A DNA stretch of 64,000 nt. Source: Citrobacter gillenii. Lineage in GTDB: Bacteria; Pseudomonadota; Gammaproteobacteria; Enterobacterales; Enterobacteriaceae. The DNA is taken from positions 124,001 to 188,000 of the forward strand of contig NZ_SUQN01000005.1 in assembly GCF_013337685.1 (NCBI RefSeq), read 5' to 3'. Below, piece by piece: positions 31,154-41,314 of the stretch. The position numbers were made by a program, and so were the translations under genes. The notes beneath the pieces are model-generated. The model searched no databases. It was not told where the DNA came from and worked only from the letters and a program-made list of their open reading frames with translations. Each line of letters starts with the position of its first letter. The stretch's first letter is position 1.

Positions 31154-32629
31154 ATGGCGGTAACGCAAACAGCCCAGGCATGTGACCTGGTCATTTTCGG
31201 CGCGAAGGGCGACCTTGCACGTCGAAAATTGCTGCCTTCCCTGTATCAGCTGGAAAAAGCCGGCCAGATTAACCCGGACACCCGCATTATTGGAGTTGGC
31301 CGCGCTGACTGGGACAAAGCAGCCTATACCAAGGTTGTACGCGAAGCGCTCGAAACTTTCATGAAAGAAAAAATCGATGAAAGTTTGTGGGAAACCCTCA
31401 GTGGTCGTCTGGAGTTTTGTAACCTGGACGTCAATGATACCGCTGCCTTTAGCCGTCTGGGCGACATGCTGGATCAAAAAGCACGTACCACGATTAACTA
31501 CTTTGCCATGCCGCCAAGCACGTTTGGCGCGATCTGCAAAGGCTTAGGGGAAGCGAAATTGAACGCTAAACCGGCGCGCGTGGTGATGGAAAAGCCGCTG
31601 GGAACGTCGCTGGCAACCTCCCGCGAAATTAACGACCAGGTCGGTCAATATTTTGAAGAATGTCAGGTTTACCGTATTGACCACTATCTGGGCAAAGAAA
31701 CGGTACTAAACCTGCTGGCACTGCGCTTTGCCAACTCCCTGTTTGTGAACAACTGGGATAACCGCACCATCGATCACGTCGAAATTACCGTGGCGGAAGA
31801 GGTGGGTATCGAAGGCCGTTGGGGTTATTTTGACCAGGCCGGTCAGATGCGCGACATGATCCAGAACCACTTGCTGCAGATTCTGTGCATGATCGCCATG
31901 TCGCCGCCGTCTGATCTGAGCGCCGACAGCATCCGTGATGAGAAAGTGAAGGTCCTGAAATCACTGCGCCGTATCGATCGTACGAACGTGCGTGAAAAAA
32001 CGGTGCGTGGTCAGTACACCACCGGTTTTGCACAAGGTAAAAAAGTACCGGGGTACCTGGAAGAAGAGGGTGCGAACAAGAGCAGCAACACCGAAACCTT
32101 TGTCGCTATCCGTGTGGATATCGACAACTGGCGCTGGGCGGGCGTGCCGTTTTACCTGCGTACCGGTAAGCGTCTGCCGACCAAGTGCTCTGAAGTGGTG
32201 GTGTACTTCAAAACGCCTGAACTTAACCTGTTTAAAGAATCCTGGCAGGATCTGCCGCAGAACAAGCTGACCATCCGTTTGCAGCCGGACGAAGGTGTCG
32301 ATATCCAGGTGCTTAACAAAGTGCCGGGTCTGGACCACAAGCATAATCTGCAGATAACCAAGCTGGATCTGAGCTATTCCGAAACCTTCAATCAAACGCA
32401 CCTGGCAGATGCCTACGAGCGCTTGCTGTTGGAAACTATGCGCGGCATTCAGGCGCTGTTCGTGCGCCGTGATGAAGTCGAAGAAGCATGGAAGTGGGTG
32501 GACTCCATCACCGAAGCCTGGGCGATGGACAACGACGCACCGAAGCCGTATCAGGCTGGGACCTGGGGACCGGTTGCCTCGGTGGCCATGATCACCCGTG
32601 ACGGTCGTTCCTGGAACGAATTCGAGTAA
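31154..32629 (+). CDS. zwf: Glucose-6-phosphate 1-dehydrogenase
   Basis: A 491-residue enzyme oxidising glucose-6-phosphate to 6-phosphogluconolactone with NADP, the entry to the pentose phosphate and Entner-Doudoroff routes. The dinucleotide loop [12 protein letters not shown] is near the N-terminus and the catalytic RIDHYLGKE lies near residue 180. The ATG at 31154 follows GAGGAG and gives the family length; an upstream in-frame ATG at about 31121 lies inside the leader hairpin and is not used. It diverges from its regulator hexR and is followed by edd-eda. Confidence 0.98.
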   Translation: MAVTQTAQACDLVIFGAKGDLARRKLLPSLYQLEKAGQINPDTRIIGVGRADWDKAAYTKVVREALETFMKEKIDESLWETLSGRLEFCNLDVNDTAAFSRLGDMLDQKARTTINYFAMPPSTFGAICKGLGEAKLNAKPARVVMEKPLGTSLATSREINDQVGQYFEECQVYRIDHYLGKETVLNLLALRFANSLFVNNWDNRTIDHVEITVAEEVGIEGRWGYFDQAGQMRDMIQNHLLQILCMIAMSPPSDLSADSIRDEKVKVLKSLRRIDRTNVREKTVRGQYTTGFAQGKKVPGYLEEEGANKSSNTETFVAIRVDIDNWRWAGVPFYLRTGKRLPTKCSEVVVYFKTPELNLFKESWQDLPQNKLTIRLQPDEGVDIQVLNKVPGLDHKHNLQITKLDLSYSETFNQTHLADAYERLLLETMRGIQALFVRRDEVEEAWKWVDSITEAWAMDNDAPKPYQAGTWGPVASVAMITRDGRSWNEFE

Positions 32630-32653
32630 AATTCCATCTAGCCATTAGGTGTT

Positions 32654-32669
32654 ATTTTACCGGTAACAT
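32654..32669 (+). promoter_or_regulatory. GntR operator upstream of edd
   Basis: ATTTTACCGGTAACAT differs at one position from the palindrome ATGTTACCGGTAACAT, the GntR box form. It lies about 195 bases before the edd start, in keeping with gluconate control of edd-eda in E. coli. Confidence 0.75.
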
Positions 32670-32705
32670 GATCTAACACAGATTGTAGAATAATTTTTGC
32701 ACTTT

Positions 32706-32743
32706 TAAGCCTCGCGTGGATTCACCCGCGGGGCTTTTTTTAT
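32706..32743 (+). terminator. Terminator-like hairpin after zwf
   Basis: AAGCCTCGCG and CGCGGGGCTT form a stem with one G-T wobble, followed by a run of seven T. It would end zwf transcripts, or act as a leader attenuator if the edd promoter lies upstream near the GntR box. Confidence 0.75.
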
Positions 32744-32863
32744 TACACTGCCTGAAACGATTTTGCCCCTGAGCTACGGCCAGCAAGCTATTCAGCATGG
32801 TGTTACCTTGCTGAAACGCATTGTTAATCCTGATGCTCTGACAGATAAATTTTAGGAGCCTCT

Positions 32864-34675
32864 ATGAATCCGAATTTGTTACGCGTAACACAACGCATCG
32901 TTGAACGTTCTCAAAAGACGCGTTCTGCCTACCTCGCCCGTATCGAACAGGCCAAGACGAACACCGTTCATCGTTCGCAGCTGGCGTGCGGGAATCTGGC
33001 CCACGGTTTTGCCGCCTGTCAGCCAGAAGATAAAGCATCTCTGAAAAGCATGCTGCGTAACAATATCGCGATCATTACCTCCTATAACGACATGCTTTCT
33101 GCGCATCAGCCGTATGAGCATTATCCGGATATCATTCGCAAAGCCTTGCATGCAGCCAATGCGGTAGGCCAGGTTGCGGGTGGCGTGCCGGCGATGTGTG
33201 ATGGCGTCACTCAGGGACAGGACGGGATGGAGCTTTCCCTGCTGAGCCGCGAAGTGATTGCAATGTCGGCGGCTATTGGCTTGTCTCACAACATGTTCGA
33301 TGGCGCGCTGTTCCTCGGCGTGTGTGACAAAATTGTCCCGGGGCTGGTGATGGCGGCGCTGTCGTTTGGTCATCTGCCGTCCATCTTTATCCCTTCAGGC
33401 CCGATGGCGAGTGGTCTGGCGAACAAAGAAAAAGTCCGTATCCGCCAGCTCTATGCCGAAGGCAAAGTTGACCGTATGGCGCTACTGGAATCCGAAGCCG
33501 CGTCTTATCACGCGCCGGGAACCTGTACTTTCTACGGTACCGCAAACACCAACCAGATGGTGGTGGAGTTTATGGGCATGCAGTTGCCGGGCTCCTCTTT
33601 CGTGCATCCTGATGCCCCCCTGCGTGAAGCGCTGACCGCGGCGGCGGCGCGTCAGGTCACACGCCTGACCGGTAACGGCAACGAGTGGATGCCTATCGGT
33701 AAAATGATTGATGAAAAAGTGGTGGTGAACGGTATTGTGGCCCTGCTGGCGACCGGGGGGTCAACCAACCATACGATGCACCTGGTGGCGATGGCGCGCG
33801 CGGCAGGCATTCTCATCAACTGGGATGACTTCTCCGATCTGTCCGATATCGTGCCGCTGATGGCGCGTCTGTACCCTAACGGTCCGGCCGATATTAACCA
33901 CCTCCAGGCCGCGGGCGGTGTACCGGTGTTGATGCGTGAGCTGCTCAATGCGGGTCTGCTGCATGAAGATGTCAACACCGTCGCGGGCTTCGGCTTGTCG
34001 CGTTATACCCAGGAACCGTGGCTGAACAACGGCGAACTGGACTGGCGAGAAGGGGCTGAGAAGTCGCTGGATAGCAGCGTGATTGCTACCTTTGACCAGC
34101 CGTTCTCGCATCATGGCGGCACCAAAGTGCTGAGCGGCAACCTGGGGCGCGCGGTGATGAAAACTTCCGCGGTACCGGTTGAAAACCAGATCATTGAAGC
34201 CCCGGCAATTGTCTTTGAGAGTCAGCATGATGTGTTACCGGCCTTTGATGCGGGCCTGCTTGACCGTGACTGCGTGGTGGTCGTTCGCCATCAGGGGCCA
34301 AAAGCGAACGGTATGCCAGAATTACATAAACTCATGCCGCCTCTTGGTGTATTATTGGACCGTTGTTTCAAAATTGCGTTAGTTACCGATGGACGACTTT
34401 CAGGTGCTTCAGGTAAAGTGCCTTCAGCAATCCATGTAACACCGGAAGCTTATGATGGCGGGCTACTGGCAAAAGTACGCGATGGCGACATCATTCGAGT
34501 GAATGGACAGACAGGTGAATTGACGCTGCTGGTCGATGAAGAGGAACTTGCCTCTCGTCAGCCCCACATTCCTGACCTCAGCGCATCGCGGGTAGGAACA
34601 GGGCGTGAGATGTTCAGTGCGTTGCGCGAAAAGCTGTCCGGTGCGGAGCAGGGCGCAACCTGTATCGATTTTTAA
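32864..34675 (+). CDS. edd: 6-Phosphogluconate dehydratase
   Basis: A 603-residue IlvD/Edd-family iron-sulphur dehydratase converting 6-phosphogluconate to KDPG, the first Entner-Doudoroff step. The cluster cysteine contexts are [22 protein letters not shown] and [15 protein letters not shown]. The length equals E. coli Edd and the ATG follows TAGGAG. eda follows after 36 bases and is probably co-transcribed. Confidence 0.98.
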   Translation: MNPNLLRVTQRIVERSQKTRSAYLARIEQAKTNTVHRSQLACGNLAHGFAACQPEDKASLKSMLRNNIAIITSYNDMLSAHQPYEHYPDIIRKALHAANAVGQVAGGVPAMCDGVTQGQDGMELSLLSREVIAMSAAIGLSHNMFDGALFLGVCDKIVPGLVMAALSFGHLPSIFIPSGPMASGLANKEKVRIRQLYAEGKVDRMALLESEAASYHAPGTCTFYGTANTNQMVVEFMGMQLPGSSFVHPDAPLREALTAAAARQVTRLTGNGNEWMPIGKMIDEKVVVNGIVALLATGGSTNHTMHLVAMARAAGILINWDDFSDLSDIVPLMARLYPNGPADINHLQAAGGVPVLMRELLNAGLLHEDVNTVAGFGLSRYTQEPWLNNGELDWREGAEKSLDSSVIATFDQPFSHHGGTKVLSGNLGRAVMKTSAVPVENQIIEAPAIVFESQHDVLPAFDAGLLDRDCVVVVRHQGPKANGMPELHKLMPPLGVLLDRCFKIALVTDGRLSGASGKVPSAIHVTPEAYDGGLLAKVRDGDIIRVNGQTGELTLLVDEEELASRQPHIPDLSASRVGTGREMFSALREKLSGAEQGATCIDF

Positions 34676-34711
34676 GACTCATTTTGTAATCAGGCGAGAG
34701 AAGAAACTCTG

Positions 34712-35353
34712 ATGAAAAACTGGAAGACAAGTGCAGAAGCAATCCTCACCACTGGCCCGGTTGTACCGGTTATCGTGGTGAATAAACTGGAACACGCGGT
34801 GCCGATGGCAAAAGCGCTGGTTGCAGGGGGTGTTCGTGTTCTGGAAGTGACCTTACGTACCGCATGTGCGATGGACGCCATTCGTGCTATCGCCAAAGAA
34901 GTGCCGGATGCGATCGTCGGTGCAGGTACCGTACTGAACCCGCAGCAGCTCGCGGAAGTGACGGAAGCTGGTGCGCAGTTTGCTATTAGCCCAGGACTGA
35001 CCGAGCCTCTGCTGAAAGCGGCAACCGAAGGGACGATTCCTCTGATCCCAGGCATCAGCACCGTTTCTGAACTGATGCTGGGCATGGATTACGGCTTGAA
35101 AGAATTCAAATTCTTCCCGGCTGAAGCGAACGGCGGGACAAAAGCGCTGCAGGCGATTGCGGGTCCGTTCTCCCAGGTGCGTTTCTGCCCAACCGGCGGT
35201 ATTTCTCCGGCCAACTACCGTGACTATCTGGCGCTGAAAAGCGTACTGTGTATCGGCGGCTCCTGGCTGGTTCCGGCGGATGCGCTGGAAGCGGGTGACT
35301 ACGATCGCATTACCAAACTGGCTCGCGAAGCGGTAGAAGGCGCGAAGCAGTAA
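34712..35353 (+). CDS. eda: KDPG/KHG aldolase
   Basis: A 213-residue TIM-barrel class I aldolase that splits KDPG into pyruvate and glyceraldehyde-3-phosphate. The Schiff-base lysine is K133 (in [10 protein letters not shown]) and the general acid/base is E45 (in VLEVTLRT). It serves gluconate through Edd and also hexuronate and pectin sugars through KDG kinase, linking it to rhiTN earlier in the window. It ends the edd-eda operon with a strong hairpin. In E. coli purT lies beyond eda; here paaZ does. Confidence 0.98.
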   Translation: MKNWKTSAEAILTTGPVVPVIVVNKLEHAVPMAKALVAGGVRVLEVTLRTACAMDAIRAIAKEVPDAIVGAGTVLNPQQLAEVTEAGAQFAISPGLTEPLLKAATEGTIPLIPGISTVSELMLGMDYGLKEFKFFPAEANGGTKALQAIAGPFSQVRFCPTGGISPANYRDYLALKSVLCIGGSWLVPADALEAGDYDRITKLAREAVEGAKQ

Positions 35354-35364
35354 ATCGTTAAATG

Positions 35365-35401
35365 CCCGATGGTGCGACTGGAACGCACCATCGGGTTTGT
35401 T
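35365..35401. terminator. Hairpin between convergent eda and paaZ
   Basis: A perfect 12-base stem CCCGATGGTGCG (35365-35376) / CGCACCATCGGG (35384-35395) with a 7-base loop, followed by TTTGTT on the plus strand. Probably a terminator for eda and possibly for paaZ from the other side. Confidence 0.75.
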
Positions 35402-37446
35402 CACGCCGGGAAATCCCCCTGCTGGCGCGCGACCAGCGTCAGGATTGAGTACAGCGCCACAGCTTGCTGATGCTGATTGAAAATCTCCACTGACCATTCC
35501 ACTACGCCTGTGGCCTTCTCATCAGCGCTGCGCTGGCGTTTCACCGTTTTACGTTTGCAGGTCAGGCGTACCTGGATAGTATCGCCCGGTTTTACCGGCT
35601 CGATAAAGCGCAGGTTTTCCATGCCGTAGTTGGCGATAACCGGGCCGACGCCCGCGTCAACAAACAGCCCGGCGGCGGCAGAAATCAGGAAGTAACCGTG
35701 CACCACGCGCTCGCCAAAAATCGACTCGGCGGCGGCAATTTTGTCCATGTGAGCGTAGAAGTGATCGCCGCTCAGGCAGGCAAAGTTGACGATATCCGCT
35801 TCGGTCAGCGTGCGGCGCGGGGTCAGCAGGCTGTCGCCCGGCTGGATCTCTTCAAAATATTTGCTGAACGGGTGGACGCGGTCTTCCGCCACCTGCGCGC
35901 CGCGCACCCATTGCTGGCCGATGGCGGCAAGCATCGTCGGGCTGCCCTGAATCGCGGTGCGCTGCATGTAGTGTTTTACCGCCCGCAGGCCGCCGAGTTC
36001 TTCGCCGCCACCCGCGCGTCCCGGGCCGCCGTGTACCAGCTGCGGCAGCGGGGAACCGTGGCCGGTAGATTCGACGGAAGATTCTTCGTTCAGCACCTGA
36101 ATACGACCGTGGGCGCGGGCAGCACCGAGAATAAACGCACGCGCCAGTGCGCCATCTGCCGTCACTAACGTTCCCGCCAGGCTACCTTCACCGGCGCGCG
36201 CCAGCTGCATCGCGTGCTCGCTATTCTGATACGGCATCAGCGTCGCCACCGGGCCAAATGCTTCAATCGCGTGAACCGCCGCCACTTCATCCGGCTGCGC
36301 GCAGAACAGCAGCGTCGGTGGGAAGAATGCCCCGGCAGCGTTGAGATCGGCTTTGCCACCCAGCAGCACGTCACATCCGGCTTCCAGCAGGCGGTTGACG
36401 TTATCCTGCACGTCCTGACGCTGTTCGCTATTGACCAGCGCGCCCATCTTCACACCTTCCTGCGCCGGGTCGCCGACCACCACTTTTTGCAGACGGGCAA
36501 TCAACGCCTCGCTCACCGCTTTCACCTGCGCCTGCGGCACGATAATCCGGCGAATAGCGGTACATTTTTGCCCGGCTTTGGTGGTCATCTCGCGCACCAC
36601 TTCACGGATAAACAGCGCAAATTCAGGCTGTTCCGGCGTCACATCGTCACCCAGCACGCAGCAGTTCAGCGAGTCTGCTTCCATGGTGAAGGGGACAGAC
36701 TTCGCCACCAGATTGGGATGCACGCGCAGCTGCTGCCCGGTTTTTGCCGAGCCGGTAAAGGTCACCACGTCCTGATGATCAAGCTGGTCGAGCAGGTCGC
36801 CCGCGCCGCCGCAAATCAGGCTGATCGCACCTTCCGGCACCAGCCCGCTATCGACAATCGCTTTGACCATCGCCTGGGTTAGCTGCGCGGTGGCGGTGGC
36901 CGGTTTGATGATCGCGGGCATCCCGGCAAGCCAGGTGGGAGCCAGCTTTTCTAACATGCCCCAGCAGGGGAAGTTAAAGGCGTTGATATGCACCGCCACG
37001 CCGGATTTTGAGGTCAGCACGTGACGCGCGGCAAAGCCACCTTGTTTGGACAGCGGGATCAGCTCATCTTCCGGCCACAGGGTATCGTCCGGCAGTTCAC
37101 GGCTGCCGAGACCTGCGTAGGTGAAGAGGGTGCCGATACCGCCTTCAATATCCACCCAGCTATCCGCGCGCGTCGCGCCGGTCTCGGCGGAGATGGCATA
37201 AAAATCGGCTTTCAGCTCCAGCAGATGTTTCGCCACCGCTTTTAACATTGCGCTGCGTTCAATAAAGGTCATCGCCTGTAACGCTTTGCCGCCGTGCTCG
37301 ATGGCGAAGCGGCGCGCCTGCGCCATATCCAGCCCCTCGCTTGTGACTTCCCACAGCGCCTCTCCGCTGATGGCGTGATGAATGGTGCGGGTGCGGCCCC
37401 GGCCGGTCTGCCAGGTGCCGGATAAATAGCTGGCTAACTGCTGCAT
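35401..37446 (-). CDS. paaZ: PaaZ, oxepin-CoA hydrolase / 3-oxo-5,6-didehydrosuberyl-CoA dehydrogenase
   Basis: A 681-residue bifunctional enzyme of phenylacetate catabolism. The N-terminal aldehyde dehydrogenase domain (residues 1 to about 520) has E256 (in MEADSL) and the nucleophile C295 (in [10 protein letters not shown]). The C-terminal MaoC-like hydratase domain has D561 and H562 (in [12 protein letters not shown]). The hydratase opens the ring of oxepin-CoA and the dehydrogenase oxidises the reactive aldehyde before it cyclises. It is divergent from paaA, with a shared regulatory region carrying PaaX-type sites. Both active sites look intact. Confidence 0.97.
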   Translation of the reverse strand: MQQLASYLSGTWQTGRGRTRTIHHAISGEALWEVTSEGLDMAQARRFAIEHGGKALQAMTFIERSAMLKAVAKHLLELKADFYAISAETGATRADSWVDIEGGIGTLFTYAGLGSRELPDDTLWPEDELIPLSKQGGFAARHVLTSKSGVAVHINAFNFPCWGMLEKLAPTWLAGMPAIIKPATATAQLTQAMVKAIVDSGLVPEGAISLICGGAGDLLDQLDHQDVVTFTGSAKTGQQLRVHPNLVAKSVPFTMEADSLNCCVLGDDVTPEQPEFALFIREVVREMTTKAGQKCTAIRRIIVPQAQVKAVSEALIARLQKVVVGDPAQEGVKMGALVNSEQRQDVQDNVNRLLEAGCDVLLGGKADLNAAGAFFPPTLLFCAQPDEVAAVHAIEAFGPVATLMPYQNSEHAMQLARAGEGSLAGTLVTADGALARAFILGAARAHGRIQVLNEESSVESTGHGSPLPQLVHGGPGRAGGGEELGGLRAVKHYMQRTAIQGSPTMLAAIGQQWVRGAQVAEDRVHPFSKYFEEIQPGDSLLTPRRTLTEADIVNFACLSGDHFYAHMDKIAAAESIFGERVVHGYFLISAAAGLFVDAGVGPVIANYGMENLRFIEPVKPGDTIQVRLTCKRKTVKRQRSADEKATGVVEWSVEIFNQHQQAVALYSILTLVARQQGDFPA

Positions 37447-37490
37447 GGTTATTCTCCAGATATGTTACGTAATCTCGCTATAAATAGTTC

Positions 37491-37719
37491 TTTTCTGAAT
37501 CATAAAATGCAAGCCTGATTTTAATAATTTGTTAACAATGCGATCGAGGACACTATCCCTGATAGTGATATAAGCCTGTTTATAAAAGGATTACTAAAAC
37601 CCTTTGCGGTACTCATCACAAAATCCACAAACAAAATTTGTGGTTTTATTTAACTAAGATGTAACTTTTATAAAACAAAGTGATTCGCAAAAATTGATTT
37701 GTTGAATTTATCGGAATCA
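37491..37719. promoter_or_regulatory. Divergent paaZ/paaA promoter region with PaaX-type TGATTC sites
   Basis: The 285-base gap 37447-37731 is AT-rich. On the paaZ side, minus strand, TTTATGATTC occurs at about 37497-37506. On the paaA side, AAAGTGATTCGC is at about 37677-37688, and an inverted copy GGAATCATAAGG is at about 37713-37724. The TGATTC core and flanks resemble the PaaX operator WWTRTGATTCGYGWT as I recall it. CRP and IHF sites are expected by analogy with E. coli but were not placed. Confidence 0.6.
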
Positions 37720-37731
37720 TAAGGTGATGAC

Positions 37732-38661
37732 GTGACAGAAGAACATAGCTTTGACCAGCGCATCGCGCAGGATACCGCCATCGAACCGCAGGACTGGATG
37801 CCGGATGCCTACCGCAAAACGCTGATTCGTCAGATTGGTCAGCATGCGCATTCGGAAATTGTTGGCATGCTGCCGGAAGGTAACTGGGTAACCCGCGCCC
37901 CAACGCTTCGCCGCAAAGCGATTCTGCTGGCGAAAGTGCAGGATGAAGCCGGACATGGCCTGTACCTCTACAGCGCCGCCGAAACCCTCGGCTGCGCCCG
38001 TGAAGATCTGTATCAGAAGATGCTCGACGGGCAGATGAAGTACTCCTCCATTTTTAACTATCCAACCCTGACCTGGGCCGATATCGGCGTCATCGGTTGG
38101 CTGGTCGACGGCGCTGCGATCGTTAATCAGGTGGCGTTGTGTCGCACCTCCTACGGCCCGTATGCCAGGGCGATGGTCAAAATCTGTAAAGAAGAGAGCT
38201 TCCACCAGCGTCAGGGTTTTGAAGCCTGCATGGCGCTGGCGGCAGGAAGCGAAGAACAGCGTCAAATGTTGCAAGACGCCATCAACCGCTTCTGGTGGCC
38301 AGCGCTGATGATGTTCGGCCCGAGCGATGACAACTCGCCGAACAGCGCCCGCAGCATGGCGTGGAAAATCAAACTGCACTCCAACGACGAATTGCGTCAG
38401 CGCTTTGTCGACAACACCGTCCCACAGGTGGAAATCCTCGGCATGCAGGTGCCGGACGCTGACCTGCAACTCGACGCAGCTACCGGTCACTACCGCTACG
38501 GCGAAATTGACTGGCAGGAACTTAATGAAGTCATCAACGGGCGTGGCATCTGTAACCACGAACGTCTGGGCGCAAAACGCAAAGCCTGGGAAGAGGGGGC
38601 ATGGGTGCGCGAAGCCGCGCTGGCGCATGCCGAAAAACAGCAGGCCCGCAGCGCCGCCTAA
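37732..38661 (+). CDS. paaA: PaaA, catalytic subunit of phenylacetyl-CoA 1,2-epoxidase
   Basis: A 309-residue ferritin-like diiron protein that epoxidises the aromatic ring of phenylacetyl-CoA within the PaaABCE complex. Iron-ligand helices are visible in [13 protein letters not shown] and [12 protein letters not shown], both carrying the ExxH pattern. The GTG start at 37732 follows AAGG and gives exactly the E. coli length. It is the first gene of a tightly packed eleven-gene operon, paaABCDEFGHIJK. Confidence 0.97.
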   Translation: MTEEHSFDQRIAQDTAIEPQDWMPDAYRKTLIRQIGQHAHSEIVGMLPEGNWVTRAPTLRRKAILLAKVQDEAGHGLYLYSAAETLGCAREDLYQKMLDGQMKYSSIFNYPTLTWADIGVIGWLVDGAAIVNQVALCRTSYGPYARAMVKICKEESFHQRQGFEACMALAAGSEEQRQMLQDAINRFWWPALMMFGPSDDNSPNSARSMAWKIKLHSNDELRQRFVDNTVPQVEILGMQVPDADLQLDAATGHYRYGEIDWQELNEVINGRGICNHERLGAKRKAWEEGAWVREAALAHAEKQQARSAA

Positions 38662-38672
38662 GGAGAATAAAG

Positions 38673-38960
38673 ATGAGCAAAACATACTGGCCGTTATACG
38701 AAGTGTTTGTCCGCAGCAAACAAGGTTTGTCTCACCGTCACGTCGGCAGCCTGCACGCCGCCGATGACCAGATGGCGCTGGAAAACGCGCGCGATGCCTA
38801 CACCCGTCGCAGCGAAGGTTGTTCGATTTGGGTAGTGAAGGCGAGCGAAATTGTCGCCTCGCAACCGGAAGAACGCGGTGCGTTTTTCGACCCCTCTGAG
38901 AGCAAAGTTTACCGTCACCCGACGTTCTACACCGTGCCGGACGGCATGGAACATATGTGA
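38673..38960 (+). CDS. paaB: PaaB, structural subunit of phenylacetyl-CoA epoxidase
   Basis: A 95-residue small protein of the PaaB family, required for the epoxidase complex, in which it bridges PaaAC heterodimers. The N-terminus MSKTYWPLYEVFVRSKQG and the HVGSLHAADDQMALENARD block are characteristic. The ATG at 38673 follows AAGGAG; the longer open frame upstream overlaps paaA and is not coding. It ends 7 bases before paaC. Confidence 0.96.
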   Translation: MSKTYWPLYEVFVRSKQGLSHRHVGSLHAADDQMALENARDAYTRRSEGCSIWVVKASEIVASQPEERGAFFDPSESKVYRHPTFYTVPDGMEHM

Positions 38961-38967
38961 GGCAACG

Positions 38968-39723
38968 ATGAATAACTCAAATCCCGTTGCCACCTATGCT
39001 CTGCGTCTGGGCGATAACGGCCTGGTGCTGGCCCAGCGTTTAGGTCAATGGTGCGGTCATGCGCCGGAGCTGGAGATTGACCTCGCGCTGGCAAACATTG
39101 GCCTCGACCTGCTGGGTCAGGCGCGTAATTTCCTTAGCTATGCCGCCGAACTCAATGGCAGCGGCGATGAAGACACGCTGGCCTTTGGTCGCGATGAACG
39201 TCAGTTCCGCAATTTGCTGCTGGTTGAACAACCCAACGGCAACTTTGCCGACACACTCGCCCGCCAGTTCTTTATCGACGTCTGGCACGTGGCGCTGTTC
39301 AGCCGCCTGGTGAACAGCCGTGACGCGCAGCTTGCCGCTATCGCCGCCAAAGGGCTGAAAGAAGTGCGTTATCACCAGCGTTTTAGCCGCGGCTGGCTGG
39401 AGCGTCTGGGTAACGGCACCGAACACTCGGCAAATCTGATGCAGCAAGCGGTGGACAACCTGTGGCGCTTCACCGGCGAGCTGTTCCAGGCCGATGAGCT
39501 GGAGATCGAATTAATTTCGCAGGGGATCGCCGTCGATCCGCGTGAGCTACAGGCCGAATGGCAGGCGACGGTACACACCGCGCTGCTCGATTCTGGTTTG
39601 CAGATCCCGCAAGAAGCGGCGTTCCGTAGCGGCGGGAAACAGGGGCTGCACAGTGAACATCTGGGGCCGATGCTGGCAGAGATGCAGTACTTGCAACGTG
39701 CTTACCCCGGTCAGCAGTGGTAA
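38968..39723 (+). CDS. paaC: PaaC, structural subunit of phenylacetyl-CoA epoxidase
   Basis: A 251-residue ferritin-like protein paired with PaaA; in the characterised complex it is structural and lacks the diiron centre. Conserved blocks are ELEIDLALANIGLDLLGQAR and HLGPMLAEMQYLQR. The ATG at 38968 follows GAGG and gives a product three residues longer than E. coli PaaC because of an N-terminal variation. Longer upstream frames overlap paaB and are rejected. Confidence 0.96.
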   Translation: MNNSNPVATYALRLGDNGLVLAQRLGQWCGHAPELEIDLALANIGLDLLGQARNFLSYAAELNGSGDEDTLAFGRDERQFRNLLLVEQPNGNFADTLARQFFIDVWHVALFSRLVNSRDAQLAAIAAKGLKEVRYHQRFSRGWLERLGNGTEHSANLMQQAVDNLWRFTGELFQADELEIELISQGIAVDPRELQAEWQATVHTALLDSGLQIPQEAAFRSGGKQGLHSEHLGPMLAEMQYLQRAYPGQQW

Positions 39724-39735
39724 ACGGAGGTCGCT

Positions 39736-40236
39736 ATGCAACGTCTTGCCGCCATCGCACCCGCTGAGGTGCACAGCATTTGGGGATTGCTAAGCGCTAT
39801 CCCCGACCCGGAAGTGCCGGTGCTGACCATTACTGACCTCGGCATGGTGCGCCGCGTGGAACGTCACGGCGACGGCTGGGTGATTGGCTTCACGCCAACC
39901 TATTCCGGCTGCCCGGCAACCGAACATCTGTTAGGTGAAATTCGCGCGGTGATGACCGAGCACGGCTACACGCCGGTACACATTGTGTTGCAGCTTGACC
40001 CACCGTGGACCACCGACTGGATGAACCCGGACGCCCGCGAGCGCTTGCGTCAGTACGGCATCAGCCCGCCGCAGGCCCACGCCTGTCACGCCGACGAAAT
40101 GCCGAAGGATGTGCTCTGTCCACGCTGCGGTAGCACCCACAGCTCGCTGATTAGCGAATTCGGTTCCACGGCCTGCAAAGCGCTGTATCGCTGCGAAAGC
40201 TGCCGTGAACCTTTTGATTACTTTAAATGTATTTGA
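39736..40236 (+). CDS. paaD: PaaD, epoxidase maturation factor
   Basis: A 166-residue protein with an N-terminal MIP18/DUF59-type domain (IPDPEVPVLTITDLGMV, YSGCPATEHL). A C-terminal cysteine-rich, zinc-ribbon-like part has CPRCGS and CESC pairs. PaaD is thought to assist iron-sulphur assembly for the epoxidase reductase. The gene starts 12 bases after paaC with GGAGG and precedes paaE by 7 bases. Confidence 0.95.
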   Translation: MQRLAAIAPAEVHSIWGLLSAIPDPEVPVLTITDLGMVRRVERHGDGWVIGFTPTYSGCPATEHLLGEIRAVMTEHGYTPVHIVLQLDPPWTTDWMNPDARERLRQYGISPPQAHACHADEMPKDVLCPRCGSTHSSLISEFGSTACKALYRCESCREPFDYFKCI

Positions 40237-40243
40237 GGTCGCG

Positions 40244-41314
40244 ATGACAACATTTCATTCGCTTACCGTGGCAAACGTTGAGCCGGAAACCCGCGATGCG
40301 GTGACCATCACCTTTGCCATACCCGACGCGCTACGCAGCGCCTACGCCTTCCGTCCGGGCCAGCATCTGACGCTGAAAACCCGTCTTGGTGGCGAAGAAC
40401 TGCGTCGCTGCTACTCCATCTGCCGCAGCCGCTCACCGGCAGAAATCAGCGTGGCGGTGAAAGCCATCGACGGTGGCCGTTTTTCACGCTTCGCCCAGAG
40501 CGATATCCAGCAGGGCATGGAATTCGAGGTGATGGTGCCGCAGGGTCACTTTGGCTACCAGCCACAGGCCGAACGCCGCGCGGACTATCTGGCGATCGCC
40601 GCCGGTTCCGGGATCACGCCGATGATGGCGATTATCGAAGCCACGCTGGCGATGGAAAGCGACAGCCGCTTCACCTTGATTTACGGCAACCGCAGCAGCC
40701 ACAGCATGATGTTCCGTCAGGCGCTGGCCGATCTGAAAGACCGCTATCCGCAGCGTTTACAGGTGATCCATCTGTTCAGCCAGGAGTCGATGGACAGTGA
40801 CCTGTTACAGGGGCGCATCGACGGCGACAAACTGCGCGCGCTGTCTGAGCATCTGCTCGATTTTAGCCGCTTTGACGACGCCTTTATCTGCGGCCCGTCG
40901 GCGATGATGGACGACGCTGAAACCACGCTGCGTGCGCTGGGAATGCCCGAAAAAGCCATTCACCTGGAGCGTTTCAATACGCCGGGGACCAGCGTTAAAC
41001 GCGCCACTGGCGTACAGGCAGAAGGGCGCACGGTGACGTTGCGTCAGGACGGTCGTGAGCGTCTGATTTCGCTCTCTGCGGAAGATGACAGCATTCTCGA
41101 TGCCGCGCTGCGACAGGGCGCCGACCTGCCGTTCGCCTGCAAAGGCGGCGTCTGCGCCACCTGCAAATGCAAAGTGGTGCGCGGCGAAGTGGCGATGGCC
41201 GCCAACTACAGCCTCGAAGCCGACGAACTGGCAGCGGGCTATGTGCTGAGCTGTCAGGCGCTGCCGACCAGCGGCGATGTGGTGGTCGACTTTGATGCGC
41301 GGGGGATGGCATGA
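40244..41314 (+). CDS. paaE: PaaE, phenylacetyl-CoA epoxidase reductase
   Basis: A 356-residue oxidoreductase that passes electrons from NADPH to the PaaA diiron centre. It has an N-terminal FAD-binding domain (RRCYSICRS) and an NAD(P)-binding domain (AIAAGSGITPMMAI, FICGPSAMMDD). The C-terminal plant-type 2Fe-2S ferredoxin domain has CKGGVCATCKCK and a distal cysteine in VLSCQA. The ATG at 40244 gives the family length. It overlaps paaF by 4 bases. Confidence 0.97.
   Translation: MTTFHSLTVANVEPETRDAVTITFAIPDALRSAYAFRPGQHLTLKTRLGGEELRRCYSICRSRSPAEISVAVKAIDGGRFSRFAQSDIQQGMEFEVMVPQGHFGYQPQAERRADYLAIAAGSGITPMMAIIEATLAMESDSRFTLIYGNRSSHSMMFRQALADLKDRYPQRLQVIHLFSQESMDSDLLQGRIDGDKLRALSEHLLDFSRFDDAFICGPSAMMDDAETTLRALGMPEKAIHLERFNTPGTSVKRATGVQAEGRTVTLRQDGRERLISLSAEDDSILDAALRQGADLPFACKGGVCATCKCKVVRGEVAMAANYSLEADELAAGYVLSCQALPTSGDVVVDFDARGMA

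Noticed and set aside
32676-32700. TGTAGAATAATTTTTGC considered as a second HexR box before edd
   Set aside because: Only the left half-site matches; the right half lacks TTACA, so support is too weak.
36214-36882. A 222-codon frame antisense to paaZ
   Set aside because: It has no ribosome-binding site or domain, and the paaZ frame opposite has intact catalytic residues.
37717-38685. A 322-codon open frame antisense to paaA
   Set aside because: It covers paaA almost exactly and starts beyond its end; paaA is certain and the antisense product has no recognisable features.
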